A DNA stretch of 64,000 bases from Tupaia tana. Its lineage: Eukaryota > Chordata > Mammalia > Scandentia > Tupaiidae. Of the stretch, positions 45,966 to 56,443 are shown one piece after another. The notes beneath the pieces are model-generated. The model had not been told where the DNA came from. It ran no database searches and saw only the letters and a list, made by a program, of their open reading frames with translations. The stretch is taken from NCBI GenBank assembly GCA_026018925.1, contig JAKSZU010000006.1, positions 194,240,449-194,304,448 of the forward strand, given 5' to 3'. Position numbers and translations under genes: made by a program. The number at the start of each line of letters is the position of its first letter. The first letter of the stretch is position 1.

Positions 45966-46770
45966 CTTTTCATAGAATCAAATTGTTCTACCCACTCTAC
46001 CCATCTGGCTGTTGTGGATTTTCAGGTTTCAGACCACCTACCAAGTTTCCTGCCTCTTCCCCTTTTTTCAGGTTTCTTTCCTCCATGAGCAAAAAAACAG
46101 ACATAGGACAGATAGAGAGAGACAGACAGAGAAAGAGACATCTCCAAAGGTCTCTGCCCTCTTAATCTTCTGACCCAGTGATTAGAGTTACTTCTCACAT
46201 CTATTTATATTCACTTCTGCTTGCATGTTGCTTGGTTTATGACCTCACTGGCTCATCTGGAACTTTAATTATGCCTATTTCTGAAAAAAATGTTCTAATG
46301 TCTGGACTCCCTTGCCTTGTCAAGAGTCTCAAGTGCTCTGACTTTTCCTATTTCAGACTTTAACCTCTTTCTAATTTTTTGCCTCCATAAATCATAATCT
46401 CAACATTAAGAGTTGAGTTTGCCTATTATCAATTTTATTTCTCATTTTAGTCACCTTATTTTTTAAAAGTTGACATTTTTCAAATGCCTTGTTTCAATGC
46501 AAGTTTCATGAAATTACCATCAAACACTAAGTTTATCAAGGGAAAAATAAGGGAAAAATAATTGTACCTTGTTAAGAGGATTATAAAAACACTTTTGCAT
46601 AAGAATCTGTCAAAAAAGAATGAAGATTTAATTAATTTGATTTAGTCATGTTAAATTCTTTTTTGGGACACCATTATTCTACTGAATAATTACATTTGTA
46701 GATGTCCTTCTGTATTTCTGTTCGTCTTTTAGGGGATAGTCCTAGTTTAACTAAAGATTATATGTTCTTA
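45966..46770. other. unassigned sequence
   Basis: A GACAGA-rich segment at 46098-46142 may be the remnant of an old SINE body. Nothing else was seen. Confidence 0.3.
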
Positions 46771-46798
46771 TCCCACCCACCCACCCCCTTTTTTTTTT

Positions 46799-47050
46799 GG
46801 AGAGATTTTTCGCTATAGGGCGCGTGCGCTCGCCAGACAGACAGAGAGACATAGAGACAGAAAGCGAGAAATCACCCCCCAGGGGGGATGGTCACGCCGC
46901 AATCCCTTCTCCTCCATTCTCCTCTCGGGATCTTGGGCACGCACGCACACGCGCCCGGTGTGAGTTGTAAGCCACCGGGTCCGAGACGCGAACCACGGTC
47001 GACTACGTGGGAGTCCAGCGACATAGCCATTACGCTAACTGCTGGTTCCC
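46799..47050 (-). mobile_element. SINE form A, young-looking
   Basis: Reverse near-consensus copy, bounded by the C-rich flank CCACCCCCTTTTTTTT at 46781-46796 and 47052-47067. Confidence 0.94.
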
Positions 47051-47067
47051 TCCACCCCCTTTTTTTT

Positions 47068-47208
47068 TGAGAGAGAGATTTTTGCTATCAGGTGCATGCA
47101 CTCACCAAAGAGACAGACAGAAAGCAAGAAATCACTCCCTGGGGAGGATGGCCACACTGCAATCTTTTCTCTATTCTCCTCTCAGGATTTTGGGCACACA
47201 TGCATGTA
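47068..47208 (-). mobile_element. SINE form A, head missing
   Basis: Tail and body only, stopping at GGGCACACATGCATG. The tRNA-derived head is absent, as in a 5'-truncated insertion. It abuts the preceding SINE. Confidence 0.85.
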
Positions 47209-47670
47209 GAAAGCAGCCAGTCTGAGCAAACATGGTGACCTTTAGACAGATGCAAAAATGAAGTTCTATGGGCAGTCATTTACAGGGAAATAAACACATT
47301 AATGTGAATATGCTAGGTGCCTATGTTTCTGAAACTGCAGATAAGTATCTGTTTAAAAGTCACCTGTGTTAATCAAATTGACCAAAGAAGATTAGAGAAT
47401 AGTTACATAGGATGACATGGCACCAAGTATCTTCGCATCTTCAGTCAATTAACATGTGAAAAAATTGGCTTTACATTCCACTTCCCCTTTCCCCATTTTC
47501 TGCCCTTTCAAAGAATAAATCTGGGAGTAATTCAGAACCATGACTGTCTCCATCAGAGAAGTCAAAGGCCACCTGATCCCTGCTTTTCCTGACTTGTATG
47601 TCTTCGTATATTTATTTCACATTTATTCTCTAATCCATAGCCTCTCCACTCAGACCATGCATTAATTTAG
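47209..47670. other. unassigned sequence
   Basis: Nothing recognised. Confidence 0.3.
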
Positions 47671-47674
47671 CCAT

Positions 47675-47795
47675 GCAGGACATGGCACATGCACACGTGC
47701 CCAGTGTGATTTTCAAGCCACCATGTCTGGAACTTGAACCATACCATTGGGCACATGGGGAGTACCTTAACCACTATGCCACCTGCTGGCCCCAG
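47675..47795 (-). mobile_element. SINE form A, head half only
   Basis: Contains GCACACGTGCCCAGTGTG through head CCACCTGCTGGCCCC. The tail half is absent. Confidence 0.82.
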
Positions 47796-47804
47796 AAAAG
47801 GCAA

Positions 47805-47809
<5 letters not shown>

Positions 47810-47869
<60 letters not shown>

Positions 47870-48139
47870 TATTTATTTTTAGAGTGGTTTTTACTATAGG
47901 GCATGTGCACTTACTGGAGAGAGAAAGAGAGAGAGACAGAAAGACAGAAAGAAAGAAATTACCCCTCTCTTGGGGGAATGGCCACATTTCAATCCCTTCT
48001 CCTCTGTTCTCCTCCTGGGATTTTGGGCATGCACATACATGTGCCTGATGTGAATTTTAAGCCACCAGATCTGGGACTCTAACCATGGTTGACTATGTGG
48101 GAGTCCAGCGACATAACTGACCTGCTATCTGCTGGTTCC
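47810..48139 (-). mobile_element. SINE form A with (CTTT)n tail
   Basis: Reverse copy whose tail is a ~60-bp CTTT run at 47810-47870. Duplication AAAAGGCAAATCTT / AAAATGGCAAATCTT at 47796-47809 and 48140-48154. Confidence 0.92.
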
Positions 48140-48205
48140 AAAATGGCAAATCTTAATCTTGACTTGGAGGAAGAAGCACCCTGACATTTAGAAAGAGCCT
48201 GAGAC

Positions 48206-48417
48206 TCTGCTGGTGCAGGATAGGGTGACGTTCTGTAATGCTGAAAGCAACATGGAAGATGGGGTTTGATTCTCAGGTCAACCCACACGTGCATGGTACA
48301 TGCATATCCATGCGTGTACTGGCTGGCTGGAAAGGCTGTGAAGAAGATCACCGCATGAGACCCTGTTAAGGATGTATCTCTCTTTCACTCTTGAAATAAA
48401 TGAATAAACTTTTAGGA
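48206..48417 (+). mobile_element. tRNA-like SINE of different type (tentative)
   Basis: CTGGTGCAGGATAGGGTGAC start, a B-box-like GGTTTGATTCTC at 48265-48276, and an end with CTCTCTTTCACTCTTGAAATAAATGAATAAA. It shares neither body with forms A and B. Only one copy was seen. Confidence 0.4.
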
Positions 48418-48429
48418 AAAATAAACTGA

Positions 48430-48613
48430 GTATTGATATAAGGCAGGCCTGGATTGAACCCCAGTTCTGAAATTTAGCAGGTGAATATCTGGGCACATTA
48501 TTTAACGACTCTGATTCTTTAGTTCCTCCTATATAAAATGGAACAACTTTCTAGGGTTCTTATGAGAATGAAGTTAGAAAATGAATTTTTCATAGCAGAT
48601 ACTCAATGTAATA
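48430..48613 (+). repeat. MIR-like SINE
   Basis: GGCCTGGATTGAACCCCAG, TTTAACGACTCTGATTC, GGTTCTTATGAGAATGAA and GCAGATACTCAATGTAATA follow MIR order. Confidence 0.65.
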
Positions 48614-48628
48614 GATGCATAAATTCTT

Positions 48629-48889
48629 TTATTTTTTTGAGAGGTTTTTACTATAGGGCGCGTGTGCTCGCCAGAAAGATAGAGAGACAGAGAGACAGAA
48701 AGTGAGAAATCACCCCCCGGGGGGATGGCCACGCCACAATCCCTTCTCCTCCATTCTCCTCTCGGGATCTTGGGCATGCACGCACACGCGCCTTTTGTGA
48801 GTTTAAACCGCCAGGTCCGGGACTCGAACTGCGGTCGACTACATGGGAGTCCAGCGACATAACCATTAATTACACTAACTGCTGATCCC
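48629..48889 (-). mobile_element. SINE form A, young-looking
   Basis: Reverse copy; duplication TAGATGC(A/T)TAAATTCTT at 48612-48628 and 48890-48906. Inserted at the 3' end of a MIR. Confidence 0.94.
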
Positions 48890-48906
48890 TAGATGCTTAA
48901 ATTCTT

Positions 48907-49716
48907 CATTTTCCCACATAATCTGGACATTCTGCATTAAATCTTTATATTCTCTAGAGTACACAAAAATACCATTCACTAGCAAATGTACTTAAAATTT
49001 ATAAAACTTCAAAGAAAAACTTTAAATTTAATAATAATAATTATCATTAAGAAGGAGATTTTAAAAGTTTAAAGAATTTCAAAATAGGAAAGAATTGAGA
49101 TTTAGGATCTATCTGTGCGAATATGTCAGTTGAATTAATAACTCAGATGATGTTTTTATAATCTTATAGAGTCCTTCTATATCTAGAAGGTTGCCACAAT
49201 TTGCTATATTAAGACCAAATCGATGACCATACACATGGCCAGAAAATTAGCAAGTATTACTGAGTAATGATTAAACAAGAGAGCAATATGGTCTTCCCTG
49301 AAAACAGACAAGCAATTCTTCATGAAAGCGTAAAATGACCACTGAACTCTGAACTAGAGCCCAAATAATGAATATCGAGCTAGCACCTCAACAAGAAATG
49401 TTATCCCACAAGTACAGCAGCAAGTTAATTAAACAACCCAGATTGCTGTGCTCAACTTTAGTACTGCATTTACAGAATTAATTCAGAGGACATGTTATTA
49501 AAGTCCGGGGTTTATCAGAAGACAGCAGCATCACTTTTTTTGAGCAGCATTTAAAAAATTAACATACTAGATAAGTGACTTATTATAGGAGCCTATTAGA
49601 TCTCTCATGTAGATGCAAAAACTAGGCAATGAATTTCTAAGCAAAATAATGAAGCTATTGCATGCACTCTGAGACTAAAATTCAAAAATGATACTATAAG
49701 CGCATTTTCAAAAATA
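48907..49716. other. unassigned AT-rich sequence
   Basis: Nothing recognised. Confidence 0.35.
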
Positions 49717-49728
49717 AATTTGTATTCT

Positions 49729-49990
49729 TGGGAACCAGCAGTTAGCGTAATGGCTATGTCGTTGGACTCCCACGTAGTCGACCGCGGTTCGAGTCCTGGA
49801 CCTGGTGGCTTAAAACTCACGCCGGGCGCGTGTACGTGCGTGCCCAAGATCCCGAGAGGAGAATGGAGGAGAAGGGATTGCGGCGTGACCATCCCCCCTG
49901 GGGGGTGATTTCTCACTTTCTGTCTCTATGTCTCTCTCTGTCTGTCTGGCGAGCGCACGCGCCCTATAGCAAAAATCTCTCCAAAAAAAA
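49729..49990 (+). mobile_element. SINE form A, young-looking
   Basis: Near-consensus. Perfect duplication AATTTGTATTCT at 49717-49728 and 49991-50002. A box TAGCGTAATGG, B box GGTTCGAGTCC. Confidence 0.95.
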
Positions 49991-50014
49991 AATTTGTATT
50001 CTATATGGTAATTT

Positions 50015-50192
50015 CTGTTTTAAAAATAATTATGCATTTAGTTATTATTATTTTTAAATTTGCTATAGTACACATGCACTTACAGAGAAAGAGAGAGGAA
50101 AAGTGAGAGAGAAAACCACCATGTCCAGGACTCAAACCACAGTCAACCTTGTGGGAATCCAGTGCTTAAACCACTATGCCACATGCTTGCCC
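50015..50192 (-). mobile_element. SINE form B-like
   Basis: Reverse copy; duplication CTATATGGTAATTT / CTATATGGTTATTT at 50001-50014 and 50193-50206. The body carries GCTATAGTACACATGCACTTAC, a form A trait, so it may be intermediate. Confidence 0.82.
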
Positions 50193-50286
50193 CTATATGG
50201 TTATTTATAAGATTCCAAATGACATATTAATGATCACTAATATGCTAGAATCTAGCAGATATGTATGTTTCATAAACACACATGTA

Positions 50287-51757
50287 TGAGGGAACTTCAA
50301 AAAGTTCATGAAAGGAGCCTGGCAGGTGGCGTGATGGTGAAAGGCACTGGACTCCCATATGGTCAACTGAGGTATGTATCCTGGACCTGAAAGCTTGCTC
50401 TCTCCTTTCTCTCTCTGTCCCTCTCTGGTCAAATTAAAATAAATAATTAAAGGTAAATAAAATAATTTTTTAAAAGTTAATGAAAATAGAATTAAAAGGC
50501 AACAATTAAAATATAAACTTTATCTCTTAATGTAAGGTCCATCAAGTTCAAGGCACTTGTATGAGCAATGATAGCAGCCATTTACTTCATCCCTAAGGAA
50601 TTAAGGGTCTTGGGAATTTAACCATGTCAAAGCAGTCTTTTTTACATTACTAACTAAAGAAGAAGGGTGCCCTTTAGATATTTTTAAGATTAGGAAAAAG
50701 AAAAATAAATCATAAGAAGCAAATCAGGACTGTCTTAGGTGGATGCCTAATGATTTGTCATCGAAATTCTTGTAAAATTGTCATTGTTTGATAAGAGGAA
50801 GGAATAGGATCACCGTCTTGACAGAGAAAGACTCTGGTGACACTTTCTTGGGTATTCTTCTGCTAAAGCTTTGGCCGATTTTCTAAATCATTCTCATAAG
50901 TAGATGTTACTGTTCTTTGATACCTTTCCTTCCCTACCTCGTCCCTATTCCTGGGAAGCTGACAAGCAAAATGCTTGAACTTCCACAAATACTTACCATG
51001 ACCTTTACCCTTAACCAGTTCACTTTTGCTTTGACTGGACCACTTCTACCTCTTGGTAGCCGTTGCTTTGATTACGCTTTGTCTTCAGGATCATATGGGT
51101 AAAGCAATGTGTTATCTCCTATTATAATTCTTCAAATAAATTCATCAGGATTTTTGATCCTGCTTCTTTAAGATTTCCACTTCAAGCTATGTTTTTGTCT
51201 ATAGCTGATGTGGACACAACAGTTTTCATACCCATCTAGCAGTAAGTTTATCCTTTAATTTTTCAGTCAGAATTGTGTGTACTAAACCAGTTTAGATGTC
51301 TACAGTGTGGGATATTCTGTCTGCTGATAATCATCAGCCCTCTTCAATTGGGGCATGAAAAAGATTTAACGTTTTCCTCATACATTGATGTGGATAGTCT
51401 GCCACTTCAGGGATCTTCTTCAACATTATCTCATCCCTCCTTTAAATGAATTAATCATTTGTAAACTGTTGATCTCTTTAAGGCATTGACTCCATGAACT
51501 TTTTGTAAAGTAACAATGATTTCACCGTTCTTCCACCCAAGCTTCACTGTAAATGTGATATTTATTCTTACTTCAATTTTTGAAGAATTCACGTTGCTCT
51601 GATGGGGTTCTTATCAAGTTAATATCTCAAATTAGAATTTGTTCAAATATGTTACAAAATGCTAGTATGATTTTATTTTGGTGCAAAAAAGTTGTGAAAT
51701 CCATGCATAGTTTTTTCATAATATGCATTTTCCTCCAAGCTTTTGAAAACTTCCTCA
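50287..51757 (-). pseudogene. decayed full-length mariner (Tc1/mariner) transposon
   Basis: The element is bounded by TA on both sides (50285-50286, 51758-51759) with terminal inverted repeats TGAGGGAACTTCAAAAAG and its right counterpart. Removing the inserted form B leaves about 1.3 kb, the usual mariner length. The minus strand encodes a broken transposase. Readable pieces include YPYDPEDKA (near 51075-51105), SGPVKAKVNW (near 51017-51050) and FLFPNLK (near 50675-50700), followed by a C-terminal LDG segment near 50530. Many stops and frameshifts mean it is inactive. The same ends occur in the short elements at 37611 and 40386. Confidence 0.85.
50314..50471 (+). mobile_element. SINE form B inside the mariner
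   Basis: Head GAGCCTGGCAGGTGGCGTGATGG, CT-rich body, AAATAAATAATTAAAGGTAAATAAAATAATT tail. Duplication AAAGTTCATGAAA / AAAGTTAATGAAA at 50301-50313 and 50473-50485. Confidence 0.9.
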
Positions 51758-51852
51758 TATCTGAAATCTATATATAAAAATATATATTATATAAAATATA
51801 TATATAGTAATGTAATAAATATAGTATATATTTATTTTTATATATATGGTAA

Positions 51853-52036
51853 TGCGAGGAAATTTTTCTATATGTCCTTTAACAGTTATTTTTAGTTTTC
51901 ATTTGAATTATGAAAAACTTAAACATTTAAGTAAGTATACAAAATAATGATTGTAGATCTCATACCTGCTTTGGAACTGGAGAGGCAAAGGAAATCTGAT
52001 AGTAACCTTGCTAACAGGTCTAACTGAGCTAACTAT
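51853..52036 (+). repeat. unnamed repeat R1, 5' part
   Basis: GAGGAAATTTTTCTA, GTTTTCATTTGAATTATGAAAA, CATACCTGCTTTGGAACTGGAGAG and TCTGATAGTAACCTTGCTAAC match, in order, the copy at 57295-57470. Confidence 0.7.
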
Positions 52037-52637
52037 TTTTTTTCTTTTTTTAAAAATTTATTTAACAATTTTTTACAGTCACTCACTTTATATCGATACA
52101 GTATACAAAATGAGATTTTTGCATCCAGTGTACAATGTATATTGGCTCAATCAAGGATATTACCATACATGTTATCATCAACAAATAATTTTCTTTTTCT
52201 TGTTTCTTATATATTTTGCTTTATTCACCACCCCCCCCCAACCTTGATTCTCTACCTCTCACCCTCTGCCAACTCCCTGTCTTCTCCCATACTGTCTCTG
52301 GTATGTACAGTTGTTTTCCACACCTTTTTTTCCCCACATTTTATTGACTCACTAAACATCTTACTTAAAGACTTTTAATAGCAAGCACAGCTGATATGTA
52401 CATATTTATAAATGCATGTCTGACTTTAGGTGTAAACCTCAGTGAGTAAAGTGAACATACTATAAAGTAGCACCTCACTGGGGCTATATAGCTTACTACA
52501 GTCATTAAATAGGTATTAATAAGTATTTTTAATGCATTTTTTAATTTCAGAAAAGTTTTCATTCTAATAGATGAAAATAAAAAAAATGTTAAGAGAAATT
52601 TCCTTAAAACTTAGGCCAGGAAAAAGGTTAGGATTCA
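52037..52637. other. unassigned sequence
   Basis: Contains a C run at 52230-52238 and CT-rich text that could be an L1 3' polypurine region read antisense; not assigned. Confidence 0.25.
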
Positions 52638-52908
52638 TGGGAACCAGCAGTTAGCGTAATGGCTATGTTGCTGGACTCCCATGTAGTCAACTGCGGTTCG
52701 TGTCCCGGACCCGGTGGCTTAAAACTCACACTGGGTGCGTGTGCGTGCGTGCCCAAGATCCCGAGAGGAGAATGGAGGAGAAGGGATTGCGGTGTGACTA
52801 TCCCCCCTGGGGGGTGATTTCTCCTTTCTGTCTCTATGTCTTTCTCTGTCTGTCTGGCGAGCGCACGCGCCCTATAGCGAAAACCTCTCCAAAAAAAAAA
52901 AAAAAAAA
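52638..52908 (+). mobile_element. SINE form A, young-looking
   Basis: Near-consensus. Perfect duplication AAAAGGTTAGGATTCA at 52622-52637 and 52909-52924. Confidence 0.95.
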
Positions 52909-54220
52909 AAAAAGGTTAGGATTCAGTTCAAATAGTAGGTAGACGAACCTATCAACAGTTTAAAAATCCTTAAATATGGAAATCAAAGCATCAGTAATGT
53001 TTAATCTAAAGCAAAAAATTCCACTTCACTAGTTCAGACTCACGTAATTAATCTCTTTTTTATTGAATTTGCAATGTTACTGTGGTTGATCTTTCCATTT
53101 AAACTCTGGAAGTTAATATTCAACTCCAGATTTGTCCCTACCATTAAGCTGTCCATTCTCTTGGTTGTTTCTTATACTCTTATTTCTGTGTGTATGACTT
53201 TATATTTCCTGGTATAGCACTCTTCCTCAGCACTTCTTGGAGAGCTGGTCTGGTGTTAGTAAATTCTTTCAGGTTTTGTTTATCTGAGCATATTCTTGTC
53301 TTTTTTTCCCATATAAAGGATAATCCTGCCAGGTACAGTATTCTTGGTTGAAATTGCTTTTCCCCTTAACACTTTTAATATATTTTCCCATTCTTTCCTC
53401 ACTTGCATTGTTTCTGATGAGAGGTCTGCTGTTAGCCTGATGGGATATCCTTTGTGGGTAACTTGCCATTTTTCTCTTGCCCATCTTAATATCTTGTCTT
53501 TGTCTGTGGTTTTGGTCAATCTGGCTATAAGGTGTTTTGGAGAAGAACTTCTTGGGTTGATTCTATTTGGGGTCCTTTGTCTCTCTAGGGACTGGATCTT
53601 TGAGTGCCTCTCTAGATTTGGAAAGTTTTCTTGTAGGATTTCATGGAATAGATTATCAATGCCCTTATGAGTCTGTTCGCCTTCTGGGATACCAATTATA
53701 TGGATGTTTGGATGTTTGATGGTATCTAGTATTTCTCATATATTAATCTCATTTTTTGGGCAATTTTCTCAGTCTTTGTGGTGGATTTTTCTTGGCCAGT
53801 GATTTTTCTCTTCCACATCTGAGATGCTATTTTCTGTATGATCTAGTCTGCTTTTAATACTTTCAAGGGAGATTTTGACTTCCTGTATTATAGCCTTCAT
53901 CTCTAACAGGTCCTTTTGATTCTTTTTTAAAGTGTGTAATTCCTGTTTTAGATCTTGCAAGAATTTCCTCACCTCCTAGAACTCATCAGCTCCTTTCTCC
54001 TGCCTCTTCTGCAGTTCATTGTCACTCTTCTCTTCCATTGCTGTTAGATTCATCATTATAAATATTCTAAATTCTTTATCAGACATTTCCATGATTTCCA
54101 TTGAACTATCTATGGATGAAGAGGAGTTATTCTTTTCCCTTGTGTCCCGACCCGGGGGGACAGTCGAACAGGTTTCCTGAGGGAAGGAGTGAGAGCCGGG
54201 ACAAGCGGCGCAGTGTCATA

Positions 54221-54465
54221 GCACGGAGACGACACAGTGTCTTCAGTGTCTTCTGTTTATTGTGGGCAGCATGGTACAGCACGGAGACGACGCAGTGTTA
54301 CAAATCTTTAGGGTTGCATCATCTGTTGTGAGCAGCACGGAGACGACACGGTGTCACAACTCTTCAGGGTCGTCCGGAGACAATGTAGTGTTACGGCTCT
54401 TCAGGGTCTTCAGGGTCGTCTGGAGACTGTGCGCTGTTTCAGCTCTTCAGGCTCTTTAGGGTTGT
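54221..54465. repeat. degenerate tandem repeats within the LTR
   Basis: About five copies of a 45-60-bp unit containing GGAGAC(G)AC-CAGTGT and CTCTTCAGGGTCGTC (starts near 54221, 54281, 54336, 54373 and 54420). Confidence 0.75.
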
Positions 54466-54561
54466 CGTCTTCCTGGTCTTCCGTGTCGTCTTTCTTGTCT
54501 TCCTGGTCGTCTGGCTATTGTGGGCCAGGCATCAGTGGTTATATACACGCTGGTGGGCCGT

Positions 54562-54640
54562 GATTGGTTGAATGAAGGATCATAAAAGGTGGGTTATGAT
54601 TGGTTGTAAACGGTGGGTTATGATTGGTTACTTTTGGACC
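54562..54640. repeat. tandem CCAAT-box repeats in U3
   Basis: GGTGGGTTATGATTGGTT occurs twice (about 54590-54607 and 54615-54632), with a related GTGATTGGTTG just before. Three further CCAATC(A) sites lie in the other orientation at about 54640-54735. Confidence 0.8.
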
Positions 54641-55191
54641 AATCATGAGGTGCCAGATATGCAAATCTGAGGGATTCTAGTGGCCAATCAGAGCAAGGTT
54701 TCGAAGGTCAGGTTTTATGAAGAGAACCAATCATGGCAATTGTTTGCTCTCTGAGAAACCTCGGCAGACTGGCTGGTGCGCAGCCTCCCACACCCTTGGA
54801 GGAGAGGTATTTTCTTGTTGCCCATATTTCTTGTGACCCTGCAGTGATTTCTACTCACCTGATGGATGATGTGTTTCTTCCTAATTCTTGAAGTTCAATC
54901 TGAGTGTTCAGGAGCGTGCAGAAGGAAGTGATCTGGAATCTCTTTGCCGTTCCATTTTTATCCGTTTGTGCAGCAGATTCAGTAGATATTGAGGAATGTG
55001 TTAACCTGAATAGTATTTGGATGTTTGGCTATGGTTCCCTTAAATACATCTAGAAACACAGTGAATGGAGATTGAGAAGCACAATGATAAGATAAAATAA
55101 AAAGAAAAGGAAACAGAGAGAGAAAGAGAAAACAAAACAAAACAAAGAAACAAAGAGAAAAAGAAGAAAACCAACCAAAAAATTTATTTTT

Positions 55192-55446
55192 GGGGGGACC
55201 AGCAGTTAGCGTAGTGGCTATGTCGCTGGACTCCCATGTAGTCGACTGCGGTTTGCATCCCGGACCCGGTGGCTTAAACTCACCCCGGGCGCGTGTGTGT
55301 GTGTGCGCCCAAGATTCTGAGAGGAGAATGGAGGAGAAGGGATTGCGGTGTGGCCATCCTCCCGGGGGGTGATTTCTCACTTTCTGTCCATCTGTCTCTC
55401 TTTGTCTGTCTGGCGAGCGCATGCACCCTATAGCAAAAAACCTCTC
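55192..55446 (+). mobile_element. SINE form A, young-looking
   Basis: Near-consensus. Perfect duplication AAAAATTTATTTTT at 55178-55191 and 55447-55460. The A box TAGCGTAGTGG is intact; the B-box region reads GGTTTGCATCC. Confidence 0.94.
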
Positions 55447-55460
55447 AAAAATTTATTTTT

Positions 55461-55794
55461 TTTAAAAAGCAAAAAATAAAAATCACTAGTTCTCAGAAGC
55501 CATGGAGGACTCTTCTCAAGGCCTTCCCCTTGCTTCTCCTGGAGATGAGGAGGAAAAGGGATTATTAGCAAGGTAAAGGAGGGGCTGAAAGCCAAGAGAA
55601 TACTTTACCTTAAAAAATTTTACAAAGGAAAAATTACCAAAAAATGAGAATACAGAGACAGAGGTAGAGAGAGAGAGACACGTAGAAGGCTAGAGGGGCT
55701 CTCTACCATTTGAGTTTGGGACTGGAGGCTGAATCATCAGTAGAAAAATCTTCATTCCTCTTTTTTCCCTGAAATCACTCCAGCTAGCTGTTTA
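55461..55794. other. unassigned sequence
   Basis: Nothing recognised. Confidence 0.3.
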
Positions 55795-55885
55795 TTAAAG
55801 CAGGTGTATTTGCCTGCTTTTACCATGCCACATAAGTGCTGTCTGGAAATTAGCTTCTAGATGGATGATCAAGTCATTCATATAT
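55795..55885 (+). repeat. unnamed repeat R1, 3' part
   Basis: TTAAAGCAGGTGTATTTGCC, GCTTTTACCATGCCACATA, GAAATTAGCTTCTAG and ATCAAGTC match 57725-57812 in order. Confidence 0.7.
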
Positions 55886-55927
55886 ATGTATGTGTATATA
55901 TGTGTATACACACACACACACACACAT
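55879..55927. repeat. (TA/TG)n-(CA)n microsatellite
   Basis: TATATATGTATGTG followed by about ten CA units. Confidence 0.9.
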
Positions 55928-55978
55928 ATAAATCTGAAATATGTATCAGTTCTAACAATTTAAAAATAAACCAGTAGG

Positions 55979-56174
55979 GAGGTCAGCAGGTGGCATGGTG
56001 GTTAAGCTTGCTGGACTCCCACATAGCCAACCATGGTTTGAGTCGCAGCAGACTGGTGGCTTGCTTTCTCATTTTCCCTCTCTCTCTCGCTCTGTCCCTC
56101 TCTGGTCAAATTAAAATTGAATAAATAAATAAAGTTAAAATAATTGTTAAAAAAGAGTATTTAAATAAATAAAT
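55979..56174 (+). mobile_element. SINE form B
   Basis: Head GAGGTCAGCAGGTGGCATGG, CT-rich body, AATAAATAAATAAAG tail. Perfect duplication AAATAAACCAGTAGG at 55964-55978 and 56175-56189. Confidence 0.93.
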
Positions 56175-56189
56175 AAATAAACCAGTAGG

Positions 56190-56443
56190 AACCAGCAGAT
56201 AGCATAATGGTTATGTCACCAATCTCCCATGTAGTCAACTGCAGTTCGAGTCCCAGTGGCTTAAAATTCAGGCCAGTTGTTTATGCATACATGCCTAAGA
56301 TCCTGAGAGGAGAATGGAGGAGAAGGAATAGCAACATGGCCCTCCCCCTGGGGGTTGATTTCTTGCTTTCTGTATGTCTGTCTCTCTCTGTCTTACCAGC
56401 AAGCGCATGTGTCCGACAACAAAAATCTCTCCTAAAAAAAAAA
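56190..56443 (+). mobile_element. SINE form A
   Basis: Starts immediately after the duplication of the preceding form B (AACCAGCAGATAGCATAATGG). Complete body, short A tail. Confidence 0.88.

Larger units (their letters stand above)
54143..54792 (-). mobile_element. solo LTR of a class II-like endogenous retrovirus
   Basis: A 650-bp unit with TG...CA ends (plus strand starts TGTCCCGACC, ends GCCTCCCACA), flanked by a perfect 6-bp duplication CCCTTG at 54137-54142 and 54793-54798. On the minus strand it has several CCAAT boxes, a TATATAA box (54539-54545) and an AATAAA signal (54256-54261), in the right order for U3-R. Six-base duplications are typical of ERVK-like/betaretroviral elements. 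No internal viral sequence or coding remains. Confidence 0.88.
53045..55010 (-). pseudogene. L1/HAL1-type LINE relic with ORF1, split by a solo LTR
   Basis: The minus strand carries a broken L1-type ORF1. From about 54100 down to 53760 is a coiled-coil region (segment LESIKSRLDHTENSISDVE at 53820-53890). Then comes the RRM/C-terminal region with IPEGE (near 53690), the HEILQENFPNLERHS segment (53580-53640), KDKILRWAREKWQVTHKGYP (53440-53510) and a VRKEWENILKVL segment (53370-53410). There is no ORF2 after it, which fits either a HAL1-like half-LINE or a deleted L1. A stop (in GAGTTCTAGGAGG) and frameshifts show it is dead. The LTR at 54143-54792 is inserted upstream of or within the ORF1 start. 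Confidence 0.8.

Noticed and set aside
53280-53519. Intact LINE ORF1 capable of retrotransposition
   Set aside because: Stops, frame changes and absence of ORF2 show a dead relic.
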